Source: Paenibacillus gyeongsangnamensis (lineage in GTDB: Bacteria; Bacillota; Bacilli; Paenibacillales; NBRC-103111). From it: a stretch of 64,000 nucleotides of DNA. Below are positions 1 to 7,999 of this stretch, one piece after another; position 1 is the first letter of the stretch, and every line of letters starts with the position of its first letter. A model generated the notes under the pieces. That model worked only from the letters and a program-made list of their open reading frames with translations, did not search any database and was not told the origin of the DNA. Location: NCBI RefSeq assembly GCF_027533625.1, contig NZ_JAQAGZ010000012.1, forward strand, positions 62,001-126,000. The letters are read 5' to 3'. The position numbers and the translations under genes were made by a program.

Positions 1-91
1 TGACGACCAGCGTCTGTCCGGGTTGAATGTTCACGCCAACCTGAACGGCCAGCGCCGCGTAACGCTCTAATTTCTCTTGAAAGGTGTCCAT
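1..91 (-). CDS. M29-family aminopeptidase, N-terminal fragment
   Basis: Only the first 30 codons lie in the window; the gene continues past base 1. The visible N-terminus (MDTFQEKLERYAALAVQVGV, then NIQPGQTLVV) matches the conserved opening of thermophilic-type (AmpS/AmpT, peptidase family M29) metallo-aminopeptidases, which release N-terminal residues from peptides in the cytoplasm. The ATG at 89-91 is preceded by a clear AGGAGG at about 98-104 on the minus strand, which fixes the start. The catalytic metal ligands lie in the unseen part. Family assignment rests on the N-terminal block alone. Confidence 0.7.
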   Translation of the reverse strand, partial: MDTFQEKLERYAALAVQVGVNIQPGQTLVV

Positions 92-170
92 AGCGGAGTC
101 CTCCTGCGAACTTAGGATATCCGTATTTTAACATAAACCGGCTTGATTTAACCAAAGGAGCCGCCGTTGC

Positions 171-213
171 GTAAAACAGCCCCGGGCGGCTGCGTCAAGG
201 CAGAGCTCGGGGC
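171..213 (-). terminator. Intrinsic terminator of glutamate dehydrogenase gene
   Basis: Read on the minus strand, GCCCCG (208-213) pairs with CGGGGC (179-184) and is followed by TGTTTTAC. It lies just past the expected gdhA stop at 225-227, as an intrinsic terminator should. The loop is long and itself GC-rich, so the exact fold is uncertain. Confidence 0.5.
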
Positions 214-224
214 CGGGAAAAATC

Positions 225-1721
<1,497 letters not shown>

Positions 1722-1775
1722 GTTTGTGCGCTGATTACAAAGGCAATTGCATGAATTACGGGATTCCCTAACGAA

Positions 1776-1803
1776 AAAAGAGACAGCCTCAGGCTGCCTC
1801 TTG
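1776..1803 (-). terminator. Intrinsic terminator of the exporter-flavodoxin operon
   Basis: On the minus strand AAGAGGCAGCCT-GAGGCTGTCTCTT is followed by TTTTTCG, a compact GC stem with a T run. It serves the leftward operon ending at 1924. The structured repeat at 1807-1909 lies between that stop and this hairpin. Confidence 0.7.
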
Positions 1804-1806
1804 TTC

Positions 1807-1909
1807 GTTGATAAGAATTTATAAGTTTTCGTGGGCTTATAGCTTTGCATCAACCTTGATAAACGCGCTGGTCCTTGTAACACAAGGACGGCGTAGCCGT
1901 TTATCCTGG
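1807..1909 (+). repeat. Structured intergenic repeat, copy A (full length)
   Basis: A 103-bp member of a family also found at 11251-11352 (minus), 29844-29887 (internally deleted) and 31853-31947. Visible pairings: GTTGAT with ATCAAC enclosing the hairpin TATAAGTT/AACTTATA-like; GATAAACG with CGTTTATC enclosing CCTTGT/ACAAGG; and a short ACGGC-gta-GCCGT hairpin. It starts three bases after the terminator hairpin at 1776-1803. No coding potential. Confidence 0.8.
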
Positions 1910-1923
1910 ATGATGACAATGCG

Positions 1924-2088
1924 TTATTTCATTGCGGCGTCGGGCTCTCCGCCGGGTTGCCGCTCCAGATCAAGATGAGCTTGGGAAGCCATGTCCGGGG
2001 CGGCATTGGCAAAAGCCCTCAAGGCGCCCCGGTACTGCTCGTCAGTCATCTGGGTCTCGTTCAAGCGATCCTGTTCCTGTGAGCTCAT
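1924..2088 (-). CDS. Small hydrophilic protein with YRxxLRxF motif
   Basis: A 54-residue acidic protein of unknown function. The ATG at 2088 (MSSQEQDRLNETQM) is chosen because AAAGGAG lies just upstream at 2097-2104. It contains DEQYRGALRAF, a motif that recurs twice in the adjacent upstream protein (NDYREALRSF, AYREGLRSL). It is the last gene of the leftward operon exporter - flavodoxin - membrane protein - this gene. The shared motif suggests the two small proteins derive from one another or bind a common partner; this is inference. No known domain recognised. Confidence 0.55.
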   Translation of the reverse strand: MSSQEQDRLNETQMTDEQYRGALRAFANAAPDMASQAHLDLERQPGGEPDAAMK

Positions 2089-2110
2089 AGGGAATGCTCC
2101 TTTCCTCGCA

Positions 2111-2584
2111 TCAGGTTTCATCGCGTTTCGTCAAGGAACGGAGTCCTTCGCGGTAAGCGATATCCTTGCCGGTCTTGCCGCTCTCTTCGGACTTCTCCTT
2201 GACCTCTTCGCCCGCGGACTCGCCGCCGCGGAAGCTGCGCAGCGCTTCCCGGTAGTCGTTGTCGCTTTGCTGCTGCCGGTGGACCGAGGCGGGCGTGCTC
2301 CGGACCGCGCCGGCGGCGGGCTGCGGCGCCGGGCGGACGGTCTCCTTCGGCGGCTGCGCCTCCGCCGCAGGAGCGCGGTCTCCCGCCCGATCCGGCTCCG
2401 CCCTCGGCGTGGCTGCCGCAGGTCTGGGCGGCGGAGGCGGATTATCCGCGCTGGGCTTAGCCTCCGTTTTCCGCGCTTTGGGGGGCGCTTCCCTCCCGGG
2501 CTTATCCGTTCGAAGCGCCCTGACGTTGTATACGATCAAGAAAATGATGGCGGCGATGACGACCGCAGCGATCCCATAAAGCAT
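2111..2584 (-). CDS. Single-pass membrane protein with Pro/Ala-rich linker
   Basis: A 157-residue protein of unknown function. Residues 3-21 form one transmembrane helix (YGIAAVVIAAIIFLIVYNV), followed by a basic stretch and a long proline/alanine-rich, low-complexity region (about 30-105). The C-terminus carries two copies of a short motif, NDYREALRSF and AYREGLRSL, seen again in the next gene. It lies between the flavodoxin gene (17-bp gap) and the 54-residue protein. The architecture (membrane anchor, flexible linker, tail motif) suggests a tether, but no function can be assigned. Confidence 0.6.
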   Translation of the reverse strand: MLYGIAAVVIAAIIFLIVYNVRALRTDKPGREAPPKARKTEAKPSADNPPPPPRPAAATPRAEPDRAGDRAPAAEAQPPKETVRPAPQPAAGAVRSTPASVHRQQQSDNDYREALRSFRGGESAGEEVKEKSEESGKTGKDIAYREGLRSLTKRDET

Positions 2585-2600
2585 GGCCAGACCTCCCGTT

Positions 2601-3146
2601 TTAAGATTGAGCCGCCAGCTTCTTGGCCGTCTCCGCTACGCGCCGGCCCAGCGCTCTGCCGAGGGCAAGGTCGTTCTCCTTCGGCAAGCTGGGCGGATCG
2701 TCCGGAGACAGCTCGACGGGACAAGTCACACCGACGCCGTAGTAGGAGCCGTATAGCGCATTCTCCGGCACGTTGCCGGGCAGGCCGACGATGATCATGC
2801 CGTGATGCAGCATCGGCGTAATCAGGTTCAGCAGCGTAGCTTCAATGCCGCCATGGACGGTGGCGGTCGTGCAGAAGACGGCGCCGACCTTGCCGATCAG
2901 CTTGCCTTTGGCCCATAGGTAGCCTAAGCGGTCGATCCAGGTTTTCAGGCCGGCGCTGATCGTACCGAAATGCCCCGGGCAGCCCCAGATGACGGCATCC
3001 ATTTGGGCCAATTCATAAATATCCGCATCCTTCACGTGATGAAGGAATACCTCGGCCTGCTCCACTTGCCCGGCCCCTTCGGCGATGGAGCGCGCCAGAA
3101 CTTCCGTATGGCCGCTCTCGCTGTCGTAAATTACGTAGATTTTCAT
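2601..3146 (-). CDS. Flavodoxin / WrbA-like NAD(P)H:quinone oxidoreductase
   Basis: A 181-residue FMN-binding protein. The N-terminal phosphate loop reads YDSESGHTE (residues 6-14), and [20 protein letters not shown] and [10 protein letters not shown] match flavin-contacting loops of the WrbA/flavodoxin-like family. Such proteins carry out two-electron quinone reduction in the cytoplasm and limit oxidative damage. The ATG at 3146 follows GAAGGAGACTTGGG, a good ribosome binding site. It lies 37 bp downstream of the disrupted exporter gene in the same operon. The specific substrate is not evident. Confidence 0.8.
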   Translation of the reverse strand: MKIYVIYDSESGHTEVLARSIAEGAGQVEQAEVFLHHVKDADIYELAQMDAVIWGCPGHFGTISAGLKTWIDRLGYLWAKGKLIGKVGAVFCTTATVHGGIEATLLNLITPMLHHGMIIVGLPGNVPENALYGSYYGVGVTCPVELSPDDPPSLPKENDLALGRALGRRVAETAKKLAAQS

Positions 3147-3183
3147 CCCAAGTCTCCTTCGTCGCTTGCAGGTTGGTCTTGCT

Positions 3184-4767
3184 TCAGGATTTGGCCGGCT
3201 CAATGATAATGCGTTCGGGCAGCTCCCCCTGGGGTTGCTCCACGATCTCGACCTTGTCTCTCTTCGGCGAGGAGATGAAGAATGACAGCACCAGCGCGAG
3301 CACCGCGAAGCAGGTAGCTACGAGGAAGGCGTCGTCGATCCCCTTGATGGTGGATTCGACCGTCGCTTTGCCGTACAACGTTTGAACCGCAAGCGACTGG
3401 CCGACCGACTCGGGAAGGCCCGCGGCCGCAGACAGCCCTGTCGTGAGCTCCTGGAACAGGCCGACGACTCCGGGATTGCTTGCGGAAACGGTGTTCGCAT
3501 AGTCGCCCATGTGCACGGTAGACCGGGTCGTCATCACCGTCACGAGCAGCGCCGTCCCGATAGAACCCGCAATTTGCCGCATCGTATTGGACATTGCAGT
3601 TGCGTGGGAGCCGAGCCGCAAAGGCACCTGGTTCAGACCTGCGGTCTGCACGGTCATCATGATGAAGGACATCCCGAAGTTGCGGACCGTATACAGTATT
3701 AGAATGTGACTGTAGGTCGTATCCGAGGTTAGCTTGCTGAACTCCCACGTGGTCGCCGCCGTGATGAGCAGCCCGATGATGGCCAGCGGCCGCGCGCCGA
3801 TCCGGTCGAACAATGCACCGGAGATCGGCGACATGATGCCCATGAGCAGCGCTCCCGGCAGCATAAGCAGTCCGGCGTCCAGCGGTGTGAACCCCCGGAT
3901 ATTTTGAAAATAGATGGGAAGCAGGATCATGCCGCCGAACATCGTCAGGTTGATGGCGGAGCCGATGATGGTAGTCAGCGTGAAGATGTTATACTTGAAC
4001 ACCCGCATCTCCAGCAGCGGCTCGTCTTCGTTCAACTCGCGCCAAATGAATAGGAAGATGAAGAACGCGCCGATCGCGATGAATCCGATGACCGTCAGGC
4101 TGGTCCAGCCCTTGCTGCCGGCTTCACTGAAGCCGTAGAGTAGTCCCCCGAAGCCGATCGTTGAGAGTATGGCGCCCCAACCGTCGAATTTGGGAAACGT
4201 GGGCTTGATGATGTTCTTCAGCCACTTCATGGCCAGCAGGATGTCGATCACTCCGAGAGGAATCATCATGATGAACAGAATGCGTCATGTATAATTCTCT
4301 ACGATCCATCCCGCCAGCGTAGGACCGACCGCCGGGGCGAAGATCATGGCGATGCCCATCGTGCCCATGGCGGCCCCCCTTTTTTCCGGAGGGAAGACGG
4401 TCAGGAACACGCTCATGACGAGCGGCATCAGAATGCCCGCGCCGATGGCTTGTATTATGCGGCCTATCAGCATGATGCCGAAGCCCGGCGTTATGGCGCA
4501 TACGACCGAGCCGACGGTAAAGAAGGCCATCACCGCGAGAAATAGGGACCGCGTGCCGAACGTAGCGATCAGGAACGCGGTGATCGGAATCAGCACTCCG
4601 TTGACGAGCATGTAAGCCGTGGAGAGCCATTGGACCGTCGTGGCCGATACGTTGAAGGCGGTCATTAGATGCGGTAGCGCGATATTGATGAGCGTTTGGT
4701 TGAGGATCGAGATGAACGCTCCGAGCAGCAGTACGGCAAGGGTGCGTCCGACATGTATATTTTCCAA
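3184..4767 (-). pseudogene. DHA2-family MFS multidrug exporter interrupted by in-frame TGA
   Basis: Two same-frame pieces form one EmrB/QacA-type (14-TM, DHA2) drug:H+ antiporter. The first runs from the ATG at 4767 (MENIHVGRTLAVLLLGAFIS) to a TGA at 4285-4287; the second continues without a frame change to 3184. The break reads GWIVENYT-stop-RILFIMMIP, where the family has GWIVENYTWRxxF. One G-to-A change of the Trp codon explains it. An ATG at 4269 could start the second half but has no clear ribosome binding site. It heads the operon with flavodoxin and the two small proteins. If the stop is real, only the first 160 residues are made unless read-through occurs. Confidence 0.85.
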
Positions 4768-4989
4768 TGCTTCATCCCCTAAACATGGACGCCGATGATT
4801 GCGCTCTTGAAGCCGAGGCCGAGCACCGTTTCCGCTGATTTCTTTATTTAGGTTGTCGTGGAAGCCGTATTTTATTCACTGGAAGAGGGGCGTGATCTTG
4901 CTCATGTCGTGGAATAGCGGGAGGAATGATATACTAGGACTAGGCTTATCCTCAAGGGCCGCAGCATAGCAGCAGAAAGGAAAAGAGCG

Positions 4990-5739
4990 ATGAACCAAAT
5001 CACGATGCATCAAATGAAGCAGTTCAAGAACGAAATTACCCGATTCATGATGATTTACAAGTTTGCGCTGGACGCCATCGAGACCAAGATTGAAATTTTG
5101 AAGGAAGAGTTTCAATTCCTCCATGAATATAACCCGATTGAGCATACGAAATCGCGTTTGAAATCGCCGGAGAGCATTCTTAAGAAGCTTTACCGCAAGG
5201 GCTGCGAGCTGTCGTTCAGCAGCATTCGGGAGAACATCAAGGATATTGCCGGGCTCCGGATCACCTGCTCTTTTATATCGGATATTTATTTGATCCGGGA
5301 CATGCTCAAGAAACAAACCGACCTGACAATTATCGAAGAAAAGGATTATATCAAACGTCCCAAGCCGAACGGCTATCAAAGCCTCCATCTGCTGGTCCTC
5401 GTGCCGGTGTTCATGTCCGATGGGGAAGAGCGGGTATGCATTGAAATTCAGATTCGGACGATCGCTATGGATTTCTGGGCTAGCCTGGAGCACAAAATTT
5501 ACTATAAATACAATCAAGCCGTGCCTTCGCGCCTGTTGGAGGAATTGAAGGAGGCCGCCAGCTCCGCTTCGGCCCTGGACCGGCAGATGGAACGGCTTCA
5601 TAAGGAGATCGAGGTGCTTAAGGAAGAGCAGGCCGACTTCGCCGAGCGGCATCGGATCATCATCAACAATCAGGAGTTCGACCTGCCTCCGGCGCTTCTG
5701 GGACTTCTCGACGGAAGCATGGATAAGCCGAAGGAATGA
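4990..5739 (+). CDS. Small alarmone synthetase (RelP/RelQ class)
   Basis: A 249-residue single-domain (p)ppGpp synthetase that transfers pyrophosphate from ATP to GDP/GTP, without hydrolase, TGS or ACT domains. Synthetase motifs are clear: ENIKDIAGLRITCSF (about 81-95), RPKPNGYQSLH (123-133), EIQIRT (152-157) and DFWASLEHKIYYKY (161-174). The C-terminus is helical, as in the tetrameric RelP/RelQ enzymes. The start follows AGAAAGGAAAAGAGCG. It stands alone, divergent from the exporter operon and convergent with the HD-GYP gene. RelP versus RelQ cannot be separated from motifs alone. Confidence 0.88.
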   Translation: MNQITMHQMKQFKNEITRFMMIYKFALDAIETKIEILKEEFQFLHEYNPIEHTKSRLKSPESILKKLYRKGCELSFSSIRENIKDIAGLRITCSFISDIYLIRDMLKKQTDLTIIEEKDYIKRPKPNGYQSLHLLVLVPVFMSDGEERVCIEIQIRTIAMDFWASLEHKIYYKYNQAVPSRLLEELKEAASSASALDRQMERLHKEIEVLKEEQADFAERHRIIINNQEFDLPPALLGLLDGSMDKPKE

Positions 5740-5762
5740 GGGGGCAAGGACAAGCCCCCTTG
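5740..5762 (+). terminator. GC hairpin after alarmone synthetase gene
   Basis: GGGGGC (5740-5745) pairs with GCCCCC (5754-5759) directly after the stop codon. The following bases (TTGCGCGT) lack a real T run, so termination efficiency is doubtful. Confidence 0.35.
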
Positions 5763-5869
5763 CGCGTGGGGGGCGGTAGGGGGACAGTAGGGGCAGTAAA
5801 AACAGTTTCACCGACAAGTTTACGAACCATGCCGTAAGGAAGGGAGCCTGAGCCTTGTCGCGTCGCTTA

Positions 5870-6538
5870 TTATTGTTCGGAATAAATCTCACGGAAGGAG
5901 GGAATTGATTCCAGGAACACCTTGACAAGATGTTTATCGAACTGTGTACCGCTATGGAGCCTCAGCTCCTCTGCAGCTTCTTGCAGCGGCAAGCCTTTGC
6001 GGTAGGGGCGGTCCGAAACCATCGAATCGAACGCATCGGCAATGGCGCAGATCCGCGCAAGCGTAGGAATCTTATCGCCTTGCAGCCCATAGGGATAGCC
6101 TGAGCCGTTCAAGCGTTCATGGTGGAGCTCGATGATGTCGTTCAGCTCCTGATTGACGTAATCGTTCCCCAGCATGATAATGGACCCGAGATTCGGATGC
6201 AGCTTCATAATCCCCCATTCCTCTTCCGTAAGCGCAGAGTCCTTGAGCAGAATGGGGTCAGGGATCAACATCTTCCCGATATCATGAAGATATCCTCCAA
6301 GGGTTAGCAGTGTTGTTCGTTTCTCGTCCAGCTGTAAACGTCCCGCAAGTACCTCGCACAATTTGCCGACTCTCAAGCTGTGCTCATAAGTATTCTCATC
6401 CTTCGCTTTCAATTGAAGCAGCCTTTCCCTAACCAATTGAGCCGATCTTTCCGTGAGCAATCGATTCGCCACAAGAATCCTCCTAAATGCAAGATGCAGG
6501 CCGACTGACCACAAATGACGTATCGCATTGAAGGTCAT
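5870..6538 (-). CDS. HD-GYP domain phosphodiesterase-like protein
   Basis: A 222-residue protein that is almost entirely one HD-GYP domain, a family that hydrolyses cyclic di-GMP. Metal-ligand motifs visible: H53 region (NTYEHSLRVG), LHDIGK (84-89), H114 (KLHPNLG), HHERLNGSGYP (139-149) and a late DAFDSM. The HHExxDGxGYP motif has Asn at the usual Asp position (RLNGSG), a known tolerated variant. About 30 N-terminal residues (MTFNAIRHLWSVGLHLAFRR) form an amphipathic or short hydrophobic helix that may bring it to the membrane. Monocistronic; no GGDEF partner nearby. Confidence 0.85.
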   Translation of the reverse strand: MTFNAIRHLWSVGLHLAFRRILVANRLLTERSAQLVRERLLQLKAKDENTYEHSLRVGKLCEVLAGRLQLDEKRTTLLTLGGYLHDIGKMLIPDPILLKDSALTEEEWGIMKLHPNLGSIIMLGNDYVNQELNDIIELHHERLNGSGYPYGLQGDKIPTLARICAIADAFDSMVSDRPYRKGLPLQEAAEELRLHSGTQFDKHLVKVFLESIPSFREIYSEQ

Positions 6539-6693
6539 TTCCCGTATATAACAAAGAAGGCTCGTCCGTCCTTCTAGGAAACTGGCCGGTCTGTCGGCGC
6601 GTATATTGTCGGAATTCCCCGGCAGCTTAGCGGCGCACGATTATGGAGTCACTGTGATGATAGATTAGGTTTGTTCCGCCCACGGTGCTGCAA

Positions 6694-6728
6694 TACAATA
6701 GGGTTCGTACAATTATAGTTGTTCGAAA
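6694..6728 (+). repeat. Left inverted repeat with recombinase-type core site
   Basis: The repeat begins TACAATAGGG. Its core is TTCGTACAA (6704-6712), centre TTATAG (6713-6718), TTGTTCGAA (6719-6727). Eight of nine arm positions are complementary, the geometry expected of a tyrosine recombinase crossover site. Confidence 0.8.
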
Positions 6729-6831
6729 TTTTACAAGAAAAATATTCATATTCTTCTTAATTCTACAAAATACGCGCTCTCTTATTATATTAAATGACCT
6801 TAAGTAATACAAGAGTACTAGGCAATTGTTC

Positions 6832-7768
6832 CTATATGCTGTCTTTTAAGTAGTCTTCCACGAAATCGGGCGCCGCTTTTTGGATCTGCTGAACCGTATG
6901 AAGATAACGCTGGGTCGTATTAATATGCGTATGACCAAGCGATTCCTGCACCTGCTGGAGCGTAGCCCCGCGAAGCAAGGCCAGCGTTGCATTCGTGTGC
7001 CTCAGCCAGTGGGGTGTAACCTTCTTTCCCAACTGGCCTTGTTCACGAGCCCGTTGAATCATTTTCTCCACCAGCATTACGGATATAGGGAACAGCTTTT
7101 GCGATGCCGGCGCCGGTTTGGTGAAAAGCTCTGCAAAATGGCTCCCATAAAGCGTCCAAAGCATTTGCGGAACCTTCACCTCACGTTCTTTCCCCCCTTT
7201 CCCATGGACGGTCAGCCAGATGGAGCTCCCTTCCGGATCCGTATGAAAATGGCCCCATTCAATGGCGGTCAGCTCCGAGACACGCAGCCCCAGCAGGACC
7301 AGCGTGAGCCCGATCAAATATTCCCTTTGCCCTTGCTTCTTCAGCTGTTGAAGCAGCCGCAGCACCTCTCTTTTGGTTAAGTAACTGTTTTTGCTGCTCA
7401 CCGCGATTTTGGGCGTACGGATTCAGCTCAATGGATTGTGACTGAAAACACCGATGTTCGAATCGCTTCCCCATTTATACAAAGAACGTAAAGGTGCGAT
7501 ATGTATCGCTACGGTGGCCGGCGCTTTAGGTTTATTGTCTCTGCAGAGAAGACCCTCCATACACTTCGACTTCTTTCCAGGTGACGTCCTTCAACGATTT
7601 ATTCCCTATAAAACTGCGGAACTGGTTAATGGCTCTAGTATAATTTCTTACCGTATATTTGGACCTTTGACATGTGGCGAAAAACATTTGGACAATTTGA
7701 TCGTCGGAGTAAACCGGGTGGGCTTCTATTCTCCCGGGAAGCTGGTCTGGATAAATAATAGTAGCCAT
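6832..7768 (-). pseudogene. Tyrosine recombinase/integrase, frameshifted and with internal stop
   Basis: Site-specific recombinase broken into three pieces. The N-terminal core-binding (SAM-like) part starts at the ATG at 7768 (MATIIYPDQLPGRIEAHPVY) and runs to about 7545. A frameshift near 7550 moves the reading to DNKPKAPATVAIHIAPLRSL, which ends at a TGA near 7428 (SHNPLS-stop-IRTPKIAV). The same frame then continues through the catalytic domain to 6832. That domain is intact: LRVSELTAIEW (Arg box), HWLRHTNATLALLRGA (HxxR), SLGHTHINTTQRYLH (H and the Tyr nucleophile). Either the full protein is dead or only a catalytic fragment is made. Its right-hand repeat lies 27 bp upstream of the start. 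Confidence 0.85.
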
Positions 7769-7794
7769 AAGACCTTTCTTTCCTCCTTATGCGG

Positions 7795-7829
7795 TTTCGA
7801 ACAACTATAATTGTGCGAACCCTATTGTA
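7795..7829 (-). repeat. Right inverted repeat with recombinase-type core site
   Basis: Reverse complement of the repeat at 6694-6728 with one substitution. Core on the plus strand: TTCGAACAA (7796-7804), CTATAA (7805-7810), TTGTGCGAA (7811-7819). The asymmetric centre is inverted relative to the left copy, so recombination between them would invert rather than excise the segment. Confidence 0.8.
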
Positions 7830-7861
7830 CTACGTCCACAGATAAGTAGCTAATAGTTGAA

Positions 7862-7903
7862 AAGACAAGCCCCGGGATCCGACATATCCGATTCCCGGGG
7901 CTT
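7862..7903 (-). terminator. Intrinsic terminator of the PEP-utilising enzyme gene
   Basis: On the minus strand AAGCCCCGGGA (7893-7903) pairs with TCCCGGGGCTT (7867-7877), followed by GTCTTTTC. It lies about 100 bp past the stop codon at 8000. Confidence 0.75.
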
Positions 7904-7999
7904 TGCTTTCGGATTTTGGCGTCCCGTCAGCCCTTCCGATACTCTGGCAGAGTGACGTCTTTAAGCTCCTTGAAGATCCGGGCGAAGAAGCGGTTGATC

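Larger units (their letters stand above)
6694..7829. mobile_element. Tyrosine-recombinase mini-element bounded by 35-bp inverted repeats
   Basis: A 1,136-bp AT-richer island contains one degraded tyrosine recombinase and is bounded by inverted copies of the same 35-bp sequence (6694-6728 and 7795-7829, 34 of 35 identical). Each repeat contains a recombinase-core-like site: two 9-bp inverted arms around a 6-bp asymmetric centre. No target-site duplication is visible outside the repeats. It could be an insertion-like element or an invertible segment. The island sits between the HD-GYP gene and the PEP-utilising enzyme gene. Confidence 0.7.

Noticed and set aside
4285-4287. TGA recoded as Trp or selenocysteine in the exporter
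   Set aside because: TGA ends many intact genes here, and no selenocysteine insertion element or partner gene is seen; a point mutation is simpler.
7916-7999. Short peptide NRFFARIFKELKDVTLPEYR followed by KG after the PEP-utilising enzyme
   Set aside because: Only about 25 codons with no start; may be a remnant but cannot be supported as a gene.
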